64,000 nt of DNA from Tsukamurella ocularis (GTDB lineage Bacteria > Actinomycetota > Actinomycetes > Mycobacteriales > Mycobacteriaceae). Each line of letters starts with the position of its first letter. Position 1 is the first letter of the stretch. The DNA lies in assembly GCF_024807615.1 (NCBI RefSeq), contig NZ_JANUCJ010000003.1, positions 978,070 to 1,042,069 on the forward strand, read 5' to 3'. This document shows positions 27,648 through 35,616 of the stretch, one piece after another. The notes below the pieces were generated by a model. That model was not told the DNA's origin, did no database searches, and was given only the letters and a program-made list of their open reading frames with translations. A program made the translations under genes and the position numbers.

Positions 27648-27992
27648 GTGCACGTCTCCCGGCGCGCCTTCCAGGAGTGGGTGTCGGACGCGCTCGACGA
27701 CGTCCCGCCCGAGCTGGCGAAGGCGATGGACAACGTGGTGGTGCTGGTCCGCGACCGCAACGAGGACGAGCCGACGCTACTCGGGCTCTACGAGGGCATC
27801 GCGCTGACGGAGCGGGACTGGAATTACGTGGGCACGCTGCCCGACACCATCACCATCTACCGCGAAGCACTCATGGACATCTGCGACACCGAGGAGCAGC
27901 TGCGCCACGAGATCCGGGTGACCGTGCTGCACGAAATCGGCCATCACTTCGGTATCGACGACCACCGACTCCACGACCTGGGCTGGGCCTGA
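27648..27992 (+). CDS. small zincin-like metallopeptidase family protein
   Basis: A 114-residue cytoplasmic protein with the extended zinc motif HEIGHHFGID (about residues 92-101), as in the DUF1025/Rv3836 family. I chose the GTG at 27648, three bases after the septum gene stop; the open frame extends far upstream but only as a shadow. These minimal zincins are near-universal in actinobacteria, with unknown substrate. The 3' end (HRLHDLGWA and stop) is repeated 61 bp further on. Confidence 0.85.
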   Translation: MHVSRRAFQEWVSDALDDVPPELAKAMDNVVVLVRDRNEDEPTLLGLYEGIALTERDWNYVGTLPDTITIYREALMDICDTEEQLRHEIRVTVLHEIGHHFGIDDHRLHDLGWA

Positions 27993-28055
27993 CCGGACGG
28001 GCACATCCCTCCGGAATCGCCGCCACCGACTGCACGACCTGGGTTGGGCCTGACC
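27962..28055 (+). repeat. 3'-end echo of the zincin gene
   Basis: The 33 bases 27962-27994, which encode the last residues and stop of the zincin gene, recur at 28023-28055 with two mismatches. The 61-bp offset puts the second copy out of frame relative to the gene. The second copy lies just before the ribosome binding site of the next gene, in non-coding DNA. Confidence 0.8.
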
Positions 28056-28078
28056 ACCTTCCGAGAGGACCGACGAGA

Positions 28079-28786
28079 ATGCCGACCCCGCACAACTCCG
28101 CCGCCCCCGGCGATTACGCGCCCGCCGTCCTCATGCCGGGCGATCCGCGACGGGCCCGCCGCATCGCAGAGACGCTGTTCGATGACGCCCGTCTCGTCAA
28201 CGAGGTGCGCGGGATGGAGGCGTACACGGGCACCGTCGGGGGCCGGCCGATCTCGGTGATGGGCTCCGGCATGGGCATGCCGACGATGACGATCTACGCC
28301 ACCGAGCTCTACCGCGAGTACGGCGTGCAGCGGATCATCCGGGTCGGGACGTCGGGCGGCTTCCAGGACGACCTGGCTCTCGGCGACGTGATCGTCGCGA
28401 CCGCCGCGCACACCGACTCGGCGATCAACGACCCGCGGATTCCCGGCGTGAGGTTCGCGCCCGCGGCCTCGTATCCGCTGCTCCGCGCCGCTGTGGACGC
28501 CGCCCAGCGGGCCGGGACGCCCGTTCGGGTGGGCCCGGTGTACTCGTCGGACCACTTCTACCTGGCGCGCCCGGGCCTGCACGAGGGGTTGCGCGACCAC
28601 GGCGTCCTCAGCGTCGACATGGAGACCGCCGCGCTGTACGCCGTCGCCGCGGCGGAGGGCCACGAGGCCCTGACGGTGCTCACGGTGAGCGATCATCTCT
28701 TCCGCGAGGAGGCGATGCCGTCCGAGGACCGGGAGAAGAGCTTCGCCGCCGCCGCGGCCATCGCGATCGAGGCCGCCTTCAGCTGA
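28079..28786 (+). CDS. deoD: purine nucleoside phosphorylase, DeoD type
   Basis: A 235-residue nucleoside phosphorylase of the hexameric NP-I family, splitting purine nucleosides with phosphate. Motifs: MPGDPRRARRIAE (phosphate loop), IIRVGTSGGFQDDL, SVDMETAALYAVAA (ribose site) and TVSDHLF with the catalytic Asp. Length fits DeoD. ATG 28079 has an AGAGGA site. It is inserted between the zincin and the phosphatase relative to the mycobacterial order. Substrate could include uridine, but the Asp after Ser favours purines. Confidence 0.87.
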   Translation: MPTPHNSAAPGDYAPAVLMPGDPRRARRIAETLFDDARLVNEVRGMEAYTGTVGGRPISVMGSGMGMPTMTIYATELYREYGVQRIIRVGTSGGFQDDLALGDVIVATAAHTDSAINDPRIPGVRFAPAASYPLLRAAVDAAQRAGTPVRVGPVYSSDHFYLARPGLHEGLRDHGVLSVDMETAALYAVAAAEGHEALTVLTVSDHLFREEAMPSEDREKSFAAAAAIAIEAAFS

Positions 28787-28792
28787 CCGGCC

Positions 28793-29422
28793 CTAGCCCA
28801 TCGGGTCCAGGTGCGACGGGGCGTCGGCCCAGCTCACGAGCTCCCACGCGCCGCCGTCGACGGGGCGGAGCACGATCTCGCCGGTGTTGGGCAGGTGGTG
28901 CTTGTGCGCGTAGGCACCGTCGACGCCGGACAACTGGAAGCCGACGAGCCGGATGGCGGCCCCGTGGCTGACGAGGTAGGCGTCGCCATGCGGGAGGTGC
29001 TCGGCGCGGATCACGTCGACGGCGGGCAGGAAGCGCGCGAGCAAGTCCTCGGCGCTCTCGCCGCCGGGCATCGCGGCGGTCGGGTCGCCCTCGTACCAGC
29101 CCCGCACCACGTCCTGGAAGACCTTGATCGACGCCTCGTCGTTGAAGCCCTCCAGGTCGCCGGCCTGCACCTCGTGCACGCCGTCGATCACGGAGGTCTC
29201 CACGCCCCACGCGGCGGCGATGTGCCCCGCGGTCTGCTGCGCCCGGCGCGCGACGGAGCTGAGAAGGACGGCGGGCGCGGCGTCCGACCGCTCGGTGCCG
29301 TACCGGCGGGCCTGCTCAGCGCCCTCGGGCGTGAGCGGGGCGCCGGGCGGACGGGTGTCGAGGACCCGGGCGACATTCGCGGTGGTCTGGCCGTGCCGGA
29401 CCAGGTGCAGCAGCCCCGTCAT
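28793..29422 (-). CDS. histidine phosphatase family protein
   Basis: A 209-residue phosphoglycerate-mutase-like phosphatase. The catalytic LVRHGQTTANV is at residues 7-17, ERSDAAP... and SSVARRAQQTA give the second Arg, and LVSHGAAIRL the distal His. It corresponds to Rv3837c. The ATG at 29422 overlaps the pheA stop (ATGA), so it is translated with pheA. Function could be general phosphatase rather than glycolytic mutase. Confidence 0.9.
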   Translation of the reverse strand: MTGLLHLVRHGQTTANVARVLDTRPPGAPLTPEGAEQARRYGTERSDAAPAVLLSSVARRAQQTAGHIAAAWGVETSVIDGVHEVQAGDLEGFNDEASIKVFQDVVRGWYEGDPTAAMPGGESAEDLLARFLPAVDVIRAEHLPHGDAYLVSHGAAIRLVGFQLSGVDGAYAHKHHLPNTGEIVLRPVDGGAWELVSWADAPSHLDPMG

Positions 29423-30351
29423 CGCTCGCCCCTGCGCAGGCCGTCGAACCAGGCCTCGGAGTCGCCGGGGTCGACGGGGGCCGTGCCGGGCCCGCCGGGA
29501 CGGGGCCAGGAGCCGAGGAAGCGCAGCTCGTCGCACACCCGGTGCAGGGCGCGCAGCGCCTCGCCGACCGCGGGGTCGTCGATGTGGCCGACGCAGTCGA
29601 AGTGGAAGACGTAGCTGCCGAAGACCGTTCGCTTGGGGCGCGACTCGATGCGGGTGAGATCGACACCGCGCAGCGCGAATTCGGCCATGCAGAGTGCGAG
29701 TGAGCCGGGCCGGCTGGGCACGTCGAGCACCACCGACGTGCAGTCGCTTCCGGTACGCGCCGGCGCGGGACCGGGCTTGCCGCACAGCACGAACCGGGTG
29801 CGCGCGTCTGCCACATCGGCCACGCCGGTCGCCGCCTCGGTCACGCCGTACATCCGTGCGGCGAGCGCCGTGGTCACGCCGGCGTCGACGCGGCCCTCGG
29901 CGACGTCGAGCGCGGCGGCGGAGTTCGAGGCCGCCGGAACCACCTGCGCCTGAGGCATGTTCGCGGCGAGCCAGGCGCGAACCTGTGCGGCGGCCACCGG
30001 ATACGCGCCGACCGTGCGAGCCTCGTCGAGCGGCTTCTCCGAGGCGATGGAGAAGGCGACGGCCAGGTCCGTCTCGGCGAAGATCTGCAGCGGCGCACCG
30101 AAACCGAGCGTGTCGAGCGTGGGCGTGACCGGCCCCTCGACAGAGGATTCGATCGGCACACAGGCGAAGTCGGCGGCACCGTCGGCGACCATCTCGAGTG
30201 CGGCCACCTGGCTGGGGGCGCTGATCCGTTCCGCGCCGGCGAGCTCGACGCCCGGCACCGCCATCGCGCCGCGGGCGGCGAGCTCCTGGCACTGCAGTAG
30301 CGCCATCTCGGTGAACGTCCCCTCAGGGCCGAAGTAGGCGATGCGTGTCAC
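29419..30351 (-). CDS. pheA: prephenate dehydratase
   Basis: A 310-residue enzyme converting prephenate to phenylpyruvate in phenylalanine synthesis. The PDT domain opens with AYFGPEGTFTE and has the catalytic TRF motif (DARTRFVL, about 175), followed by an ACT domain with the phenylalanine-binding ESRPKR motif (about 238). No chorismate mutase domain is fused. It is Rv3838c-like in sequence and position. Divergent from the unknown membrane protein to its right. Confidence 0.95.
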   Translation of the reverse strand: MTRIAYFGPEGTFTEMALLQCQELAARGAMAVPGVELAGAERISAPSQVAALEMVADGAADFACVPIESSVEGPVTPTLDTLGFGAPLQIFAETDLAVAFSIASEKPLDEARTVGAYPVAAAQVRAWLAANMPQAQVVPAASNSAAALDVAEGRVDAGVTTALAARMYGVTEAATGVADVADARTRFVLCGKPGPAPARTGSDCTSVVLDVPSRPGSLALCMAEFALRGVDLTRIESRPKRTVFGSYVFHFDCVGHIDDPAVGEALRALHRVCDELRFLGSWPRPGGPGTAPVDPGDSEAWFDGLRRGER

Positions 30352-30438
30352 GCCCCGAGCCTAGCCGGGCCGCCGCGGTGGGGCGGCCGTCCGGTGATTC
30401 AGTACAGTCATTTCGTTCTTGCAGAAAAAGGGAGCGAT

Positions 30439-31410
30439 ATGGCGCAGGACGAGAATCCACTGGACCGGATCAGCGCGGGGCCGGCGCCGACGGGCCCGAC
30501 CCCGTGGCGCTCGAATCGGCTGCCCACGGGAAGCCCCTACGCGAACGGCCTGTACGGCACCGGCGACGTGCGCAACCCGCGCCGCCTGGGCCGCGGCGGC
30601 TGGATCACCCTGATCGTGGCGGTCGTCCTCATCGCCGGCGCCGTGGCCTGGGCCGCTGTGTCCAAGCCAGGCCGGCCGGACGCCGGCTCGCCGATCGGAA
30701 CGGCGACCTCACCGCCGCCGGTACCGAGCGTCGGCCAGATCACCGGCAGCGCCGTCTTCACCACCGCCCTCGTCTCGCCGCCCGGGTGCGCGCTCCCGCC
30801 GCTCGCGACGACCCCCGAGTCCGTGGAGGCCTTCGCCCGGGCGGGCACCGTCTGCCTCGAGGCGGTGTGGGGCCTCCGCGCCGGGACCGTCCGGCCATTC
30901 CGCTCCCCCGACGACGTGCCACCCGGCTCCGGCTGCTTCGCCGGCGAGGCCGTGACCAGCTACGGGACCTGCAACGACATCACCTATCTCAACGTGGACG
31001 CGGCGATCGAGGCCGCGGGCAACCAGGCGCCTCGACTGCTGCAATGGCTCGCGATGGCCGTCGCCGACCGGGCCGAGAGCCGCGCCGGCACCGCCGCCGA
31101 TACGAGCTCGCTGATCCGCTCCGTCGGCGGCGACGGCCCACTCGGCATCGAGTACCGCAAGCGGGCCAAGGCGCAGCACCTGTGCCTCGCAGGAGCCACG
31201 GTCCAGCGCCTGGTCGACCACGGGATCACTCGCGACGACGTCGCACAGGCATCGGCGCAGTCGCGGATCTGGACGCTGCTCGGGGAGGGGACCGACGGTC
31301 CCCGTGTCCAGGCGGCCACGGCGCAGCAGTGGTTCGATCGCGGCAGCCTGTCCCCTACCCAGGAGGTCTGCCGGACCGCGTGGACCGTCCCCGTCGACCA
31401 GGTGTCCTGA
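30439..31410 (+). CDS. single-pass membrane protein of unknown function
   Basis: A 323-residue protein: 52 cytoplasmic residues with Asn/Pro-rich repeats (SNRLPTGSPYANGLYGTGD), one transmembrane helix (GWITLIVAVVLIAGAVAWAA) and a secreted domain of about 240 residues with Cys residues likely paired (PPGCALP, AGTVCLEA, GSGCFAG, YGTCND, HLCLAG, EVCRTA). The domain layout is like putative neutral zinc metallopeptidases, but the HEXXH motif is missing, so it is either an inactive relative or unrelated. ATG 30439 has an AAAGGGAG site. Its 3' end is partly echoed downstream. Confidence 0.75.
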   Translation: MAQDENPLDRISAGPAPTGPTPWRSNRLPTGSPYANGLYGTGDVRNPRRLGRGGWITLIVAVVLIAGAVAWAAVSKPGRPDAGSPIGTATSPPPVPSVGQITGSAVFTTALVSPPGCALPPLATTPESVEAFARAGTVCLEAVWGLRAGTVRPFRSPDDVPPGSGCFAGEAVTSYGTCNDITYLNVDAAIEAAGNQAPRLLQWLAMAVADRAESRAGTAADTSSLIRSVGGDGPLGIEYRKRAKAQHLCLAGATVQRLVDHGITRDDVAQASAQSRIWTLLGEGTDGPRVQAATAQQWFDRGSLSPTQEVCRTAWTVPVDQVS

Positions 31411-31445
31411 GCGCGGGCAGTGCGCCCGTCGACCAGCTCCCCTGA
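31390..31445 (+). repeat. 3'-end echo of the membrane protein gene
   Basis: The terminal codons and stop at 31390-31410 (CCCGTCGACCAG then CCTGA) recur at 31425-31445 with 18 of 21 bases identical, 35 bp downstream. The copy is non-coding and ends just before the next gene's stop codon on the other strand. Confidence 0.6.
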
Positions 31446-31446
31446 C

Positions 31447-31842
31447 CTACTTCAGATCCAGGGCGTGCAGGCGGTCCGTGACCGCCTGCGGGTCGGTCGT
31501 CACGATGTGCCGCAGCCGCTCCCGTACGGCGTCCTGCGCCATCGGGTTGAGCGCGGCCAGGCGCGCCTCGTCCGGCGCCGCGAGCGCGGCGGGGATGTCG
31601 TCGCCGGTGAGCGCCGCGACGACGGCGCACAGCACGGCGACGGCCTCGTCGGCATCCGCCACCGCGATCTCGAAGCCGGGGCCCTCGTCGTGCACGCCGT
31701 GCACCAGGAACTCGACCAGCGCGGTGGGGTCGCCGGGTGCGTAGACGCAGCTCGCACGGCCCGACGGGGCGGCCACGGCCAGCCCGTCGACCAGGGACAT
31801 CGGCTCGCGCGGGGGTGCGAGCAACTCCAGTTCGATCGCCAT
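31447..31842 (-). CDS. small acidic protein of unknown function
   Basis: A 131-residue cytoplasmic protein without recognisable motifs. It begins MAIELELLAPPREP and ends RLHALDLK; the composition is acidic with Ala-rich helices (AVAVLCAVVAALTG). An immediately upstream GTG at 31845 is an alternative start. It is divergent from the DUF2470 gene and shares its short upstream region with the IdeR box, so it might be iron-regulated too. Confidence 0.65.
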   Translation of the reverse strand: MAIELELLAPPREPMSLVDGLAVAAPSGRASCVYAPGDPTALVEFLVHGVHDEGPGFEIAVADADEAVAVLCAVVAALTGDDIPAALAAPDEARLAALNPMAQDAVRERLRHIVTTDPQAVTDRLHALDLK

Positions 31843-31881
31843 CACGATGACCCTAACTCTTGCCCGGGGTTGCTCACCGCA

Positions 31882-31900
31882 TTAGGTTAGGGTTACCTTC
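31882..31900. promoter_or_regulatory. IdeR/DtxR iron box
   Basis: TTAGGTTAGGGTTACCTTC is a near match to the actinobacterial IdeR consensus TTAGGTTAGGCTAACCTAA (15 of 19). It lies 34 bp upstream of the chosen DUF2470 start and between two divergent genes, so iron repression of one or both is expected. Confidence 0.75.
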
Positions 31901-31933
31901 ATGACTGACAACCACCGAGCGAGAGGAGTCGTC

Positions 31934-32668
31934 ATGAGCGCCCCGACCATCGCCGAGCCGACACCGGCCGAGCGCGTCCGTTCCATTGCGGCCGTCCCCC
32001 ACGCCGCGGTCCTCGCGGCCGACGGCTACGAACCGATCACCGTCGCGCTGCACCACATGCTGGGCGATCGCCTGGTGGTCGCCGTCGCCGACGACTCGCC
32101 CTGGCTCGAGGGCGTGCGCGCCATGGTCGAGATCAACGACATCTCGCCGCTCCCGCTCCGCGAGCGCACCCGCTCCCTGGTCTGGCTCTCCGGCCGGCTG
32201 TCCGAGGTCGCCGACGGTGCCGCCCTCGCCGCCCGCATCGCGGTGGACAGCCCGCTCGAGGCGCTGCTCGACGTCGGCAACGGCGCACGGCTGCTGACGA
32301 TGCCGATCGAGACCGCCGTCCTCGCGGACGCCGCCGGCGCCTCGTCGGTGACGGGCGACGAGCTGGCCGCCGCCGAGCCGGACCCGTTCGCCGGCTACGA
32401 GATCGCGTGGCTCGCGCACGTCGAGACCGGCCATCCGGAGATGGTCGGGCAGCTCGCCCGCCGCCTGCCCGGGAAGCTGCGCAACCACCGCATCCGCCTG
32501 CTGGGCATCGACCGCCTGGGCATCCGCCTACGCGCAGAGCACCACGAGCTCTCCGACGTCGACGTGCGCCTGAACTTCGCACAGCCCGCCGACGACATGG
32601 CCGCCCTGCAGCGCAGCATCCGCATCCTGCTGGGCTGCCCCTTCCTCAACGGTCTCCGCGCGAGCTGA
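31934..32668 (+). CDS. DUF2470 domain protein, probable heme/iron-related
   Basis: A 244-residue protein whose C-terminal part is a DUF2470 domain (about 165-244), the same domain found at the end of HugZ-type heme oxygenases and pyridoxamine oxidase-like proteins. The N-terminal part is a split-barrel-like region. I chose ATG 31934 because it has a strong GAGAGGAG site, while the in-frame ATG 31901 directly abuts the iron box with no ribosome binding site. The IdeR box argues for a role under iron starvation, possibly heme use. Confidence 0.8.
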   Translation: MSAPTIAEPTPAERVRSIAAVPHAAVLAADGYEPITVALHHMLGDRLVVAVADDSPWLEGVRAMVEINDISPLPLRERTRSLVWLSGRLSEVADGAALAARIAVDSPLEALLDVGNGARLLTMPIETAVLADAAGASSVTGDELAAAEPDPFAGYEIAWLAHVETGHPEMVGQLARRLPGKLRNHRIRLLGIDRLGIRLRAEHHELSDVDVRLNFAQPADDMAALQRSIRILLGCPFLNGLRAS

Positions 32669-32756
32669 TCTCCTCACGATGTCGAGTTCTGACGACACGG
32701 AGGTGTTCTGACGCACATCCGCCTCACGGAAACCCGAATCGTGAGCCGCCGCGGAC

Positions 32757-34286
32757 TCAGTGCGCCTGCTGCGTGATGTCGGTGCCCTTGGGGGTGAGCG
32801 CGTAGACACCCAGAGCGACCACGAACAGAATCAGCCCGCCGACCAGGCCGGTCGTCTGCAGTGACGCGGTGAACCCGGTGGTCGCGTGCTCGGCGAGGGC
32901 GGGCAGGCCCGCCTGCTGCGCGATCGCCATCGCAGCACCGAGGGACTCCCCCGCCGCGCCCGCGGTGGCGGCGTCGACGCCGGGGATCGACCCGAAGTCG
33001 GCGTCGGCGGTGTAGAGCATGGCCGCGACGCTGCCGAGGATCGCGACACCGAGCACGTTGCCCAGGTCGTAGCTCGTCTCCTCGAGTGCGGCGGCGTTCC
33101 CCGCCTTCTCCTCCGGCGTTCCGGACATGATCATCGCGGAGGCCACGGTCATCGCCCCCATGCCGACGCCGACCAGGACGAGCGGCGCGAGCAGTCCCGC
33201 GTAGTCGAGCTGCGCGGGCGCCGCGATGAGCACCATGCCCAACGCCGCGGCGACGAGCCCGCCGGCGAGCACGACGCGGGCGCCCAGCACAGTCGCCAAC
33301 CACGGCGCGGCCAGCGACGCGACGACCGCGGCCACGGCGACGGGCAGCAGCCGGACGCCGGTCTCGATGGGCCCGTAGCCCGCTACCAGCTGCATCCACT
33401 GCGCGAGCAGCAGCAGCGCCGCGGCCATCGCGAACATCACGCCGAGCGCGGCGAGGATCCCTGCGGAGAACTGCCGGCGCTCGAAGAGCCGCACGTCGAG
33501 CAGCGGGTTCTCCCGGCGCAGCGATCGCCGCACGAACAGCGCGAGCACCACGACCGCGAGCAGCAGGGCGAGCAGCCCCGGACCCGACAGCAACGTGTGG
33601 TCCTTCGCGAACCGCTTGATGGCCCACACCAGCGCCACCATCCCGGTGATCGACATGAGTGCACCGAGCCAGTCCCAGGCGCCCCTCGTTGCGACCTTCG
33701 ACTCGGGAAGCAGGAAGACGCCGATGACCAGCACGATCACCATGATCGGCACGTTGACCATGAAAGCGGCACGCCAGGAGAAGTTCTCGAGCAGCACGCC
33801 GCCCACGATCGGGCCCACCGCGGCGCCCACGCCCGAGACTGCGGCCCACAGGCCCAGTGCCTTCGCGCGTTCGGCGGGGTCGGTGAAGATCACGCGCAGC
33901 ATCGTCAGCGTCGTGGGCATGATCATCGCGCCACCCACGCCGAGCGCCGCCCGCAGGGCGATCACCTGGGCGGGCGTCTCGGCCCACAGCACGAGCGCCG
34001 ACGCGACGCCGAAGACGACGTAACCGAGGAGCAGCATCCGCTTGCGTCCGAACCGATCTCCGAGTGAGCTGGTGGACACGAGCAGGCCGGCGAGCACCAG
34101 CGAATAGACGTCGATGATCCAGAGCTGCTGCGCCGCAGTCGGCCTCAGATCGGCCGCCAGGTCCGGCACGGCGATGTTGAGAATCGTCATATCGACGGTG
34201 ATCACGAGCAGGCTCGCCGAGAGCAGCAGGGCGGCGGCCCAGCGCCGCGTAGCGGACAGCGCCGGCCGGGTGTCGATGTCGGTCAT
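32757..34286 (-). CDS. DHA2/EmrB-QacA family MFS drug exporter
   Basis: A 509-residue transporter with about 14 transmembrane helices. The family motifs are visible: LDxT-like VDMTILNIAVPDLA in helix 1, GDRFGRKRMLLLG (motif A, about 77-89), ALGVGGAMIMPTTL (about 115), and GPIVGGVLLENFSWRAAFMVNVP (motif C, described by ends). It should export drugs or small molecules by proton antiport. ATG 34286 overlaps the TetR stop (ATGA), so both are one transcript under self-repression by that regulator. Confidence 0.92.
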   Translation of the reverse strand: MTDIDTRPALSATRRWAAALLLSASLLVITVDMTILNIAVPDLAADLRPTAAQQLWIIDVYSLVLAGLLVSTSSLGDRFGRKRMLLLGYVVFGVASALVLWAETPAQVIALRAALGVGGAMIMPTTLTMLRVIFTDPAERAKALGLWAAVSGVGAAVGPIVGGVLLENFSWRAAFMVNVPIMVIVLVIGVFLLPESKVATRGAWDWLGALMSITGMVALVWAIKRFAKDHTLLSGPGLLALLLAVVVLALFVRRSLRRENPLLDVRLFERRQFSAGILAALGVMFAMAAALLLLAQWMQLVAGYGPIETGVRLLPVAVAAVVASLAAPWLATVLGARVVLAGGLVAAALGMVLIAAPAQLDYAGLLAPLVLVGVGMGAMTVASAMIMSGTPEEKAGNAAALEETSYDLGNVLGVAILGSVAAMLYTADADFGSIPGVDAATAGAAGESLGAAMAIAQQAGLPALAEHATTGFTASLQTTGLVGGLILFVVALGVYALTPKGTDITQQAH

Positions 34287-34849
34287 TCCGTCGTCTCCTG
34301 TCGGGGGCTCCAGAGCGCGGCGATCGCGCCGTCGAGCAGGGCCTCGTCAGCCGGCTGCTCGGCGAGGATGGTGTGCATGATCGCGCCGTCGGTGAACATC
34401 GCCACGGCCGCGGCGCTCTCGGGGGTGATGTACCGCTCGAGCGTCGCGGCGAAGTCCGCGGCCCACCGGTCACTCAGCTCCTTGAGCCCGGGGTACAGGG
34501 GCGTGGCGCAGGTCAGGGCGAAATCCGCGCCGACGAGCTGGGGGTCGCACAGGTAGCGGTACAGCGCCGCCACATACGCCGACGGGGACGCCCCCTCTCG
34601 GACGAACGTCGCTTCCAGTTCGTCGAGCCACTCCTCGGCCTCCACGATCAGCGAGGTCAGGGCCGCGGCCCGCAGATCGTCGAGGGTGGCGAAGTACTGC
34701 GTGGTGGAACCGAGTGGGACCCCTGCGCGCGCGGCGACCTTGCGGTGGGTCAGCGCGTCGGGTCCCTCCTCGACGACGAGCGCCGCAGCGGCCACGACGA
34801 TCTCGCGGCGGCGGCGCTCGGGATCTCGGCGACGGGCGGGTGACGTCAT
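34283..34849 (-). CDS. TetR-family repressor of the MFS exporter
   Basis: A 188-residue TetR regulator. The N-terminal HTH is clear: RRREIVVAAAALVVEEG, then LTHRKVAARAGVPLGSTTQYF with the recognition helix, and a ligand domain afterwards. I took ATG 34849; the longer open frame upstream is an artefact running through intergenic DNA. It is first in an operon with the exporter, and a 28-bp imperfect palindrome 12 bp upstream is the likely operator. Confidence 0.9.
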   Translation of the reverse strand: MTSPARRRDPERRRREIVVAAAALVVEEGPDALTHRKVAARAGVPLGSTTQYFATLDDLRAAALTSLIVEAEEWLDELEATFVREGASPSAYVAALYRYLCDPQLVGADFALTCATPLYPGLKELSDRWAADFAATLERYITPESAAAVAMFTDGAIMHTILAEQPADEALLDGAIAALWSPRQETTE

Positions 34850-34861
34850 CTCAACTCCTAA

Positions 34862-34889
34862 TGTACGTTTGTACATGTACAAGGGTACA
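34862..34889. promoter_or_regulatory. 28-bp TetR-type operator with overlapping inverted repeats
   Basis: The sequence TGTACGTTTGTACATGTACA continuing with AGGGTACA is palindromic at 24 of 28 positions around a central GTACATGTAC. The half-site TGTAC recurs four times. It is in the promoter of the TetR-MFS pair and also faces the divergent membrane protein gene, so both directions may be controlled. Confidence 0.7.
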
Positions 34890-34927
34890 TCAAGTGCAGG
34901 GGGAGCTGCATCGGATAGATTGGCGAG

Positions 34928-35608
34928 ATGAGCGCCACACCCGAGGGCCCGCAGTCCAACACTCCGTCCGACCAGCCCGGCTCGCCGGATCACTCCGGCA
35001 TGGCGGCCCGTGCGGGCGATGCCGCCAAACTCTGGGCACGGCGCGTGGTCGGCGCGATCGCCGTGCTGGCGGTGCTCGTGATCATCTACTTCTCGCTCGC
35101 CGCGATCGTGCCGCGCTGGTGGGCGGAACGGCTCGGCCGAGTCATCGACGGCAGCATGGCCACGGGCACCGGGCTGGGCCTGGCGATCGGCATCGTCTGC
35201 ACGGCGATCCCGATTCTCCTTCTCGTCTTCGCCGCGCGCCACGTGCGCAGCCGTGCAAGCCTCGCGATCGGGGCCGCAGTCCTCGCGATCATCGCGGCCC
35301 TGCCGAACCTCCTCACGCTCACGATCGTGCTGGGCTCAGGCAACGCCGCCCACGCCGGCGAGCGGATACTCGACGTCGACGGCCCGATGTTCCGCGGCGC
35401 GTCAGCCGTCGGAGCGGCGGTGGGTGCGCTGCTCGCGATCGCGCTCGTGATCTGGAACCTTGGCCGCGGCAAGCGCAAGGCCCGGAAGCAGGCCGAGAAG
35501 GCCGCCGCGAAGCAGGCCAAGATCCAGGCCAAGGACGCCGCCAAGGCGGAGAAGGCCGCAGCCAGAGCGGAGCGCCGGGCACCGTCGGGCGACGGCGACA
35601 GGAGGTAA
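34928..35608 (+). CDS. four-helix membrane protein with Lys/Ala-rich tail
   Basis: A 226-residue protein. Hydrophilic N-terminus (Pro/Ser-rich, about 1-38), four predicted transmembrane helices (about 41-61, 80-101, 110-130, 155-176), and a charged helical tail with repeated KAxKQAxK-type units (about 183-215). The family is a common actinobacterial permease-like protein of unknown role. It is convergent with the purine permease and its promoter may share the TetR operator. Confidence 0.75.
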   Translation: MSATPEGPQSNTPSDQPGSPDHSGMAARAGDAAKLWARRVVGAIAVLAVLVIIYFSLAAIVPRWWAERLGRVIDGSMATGTGLGLAIGIVCTAIPILLLVFAARHVRSRASLAIGAAVLAIIAALPNLLTLTIVLGSGNAAHAGERILDVDGPMFRGASAVGAAVGALLAIALVIWNLGRGKRKARKQAEKAAAKQAKIQAKDAAKAEKAAARAERRAPSGDGDRR

Positions 35609-35616
35609 CGCTCCCG

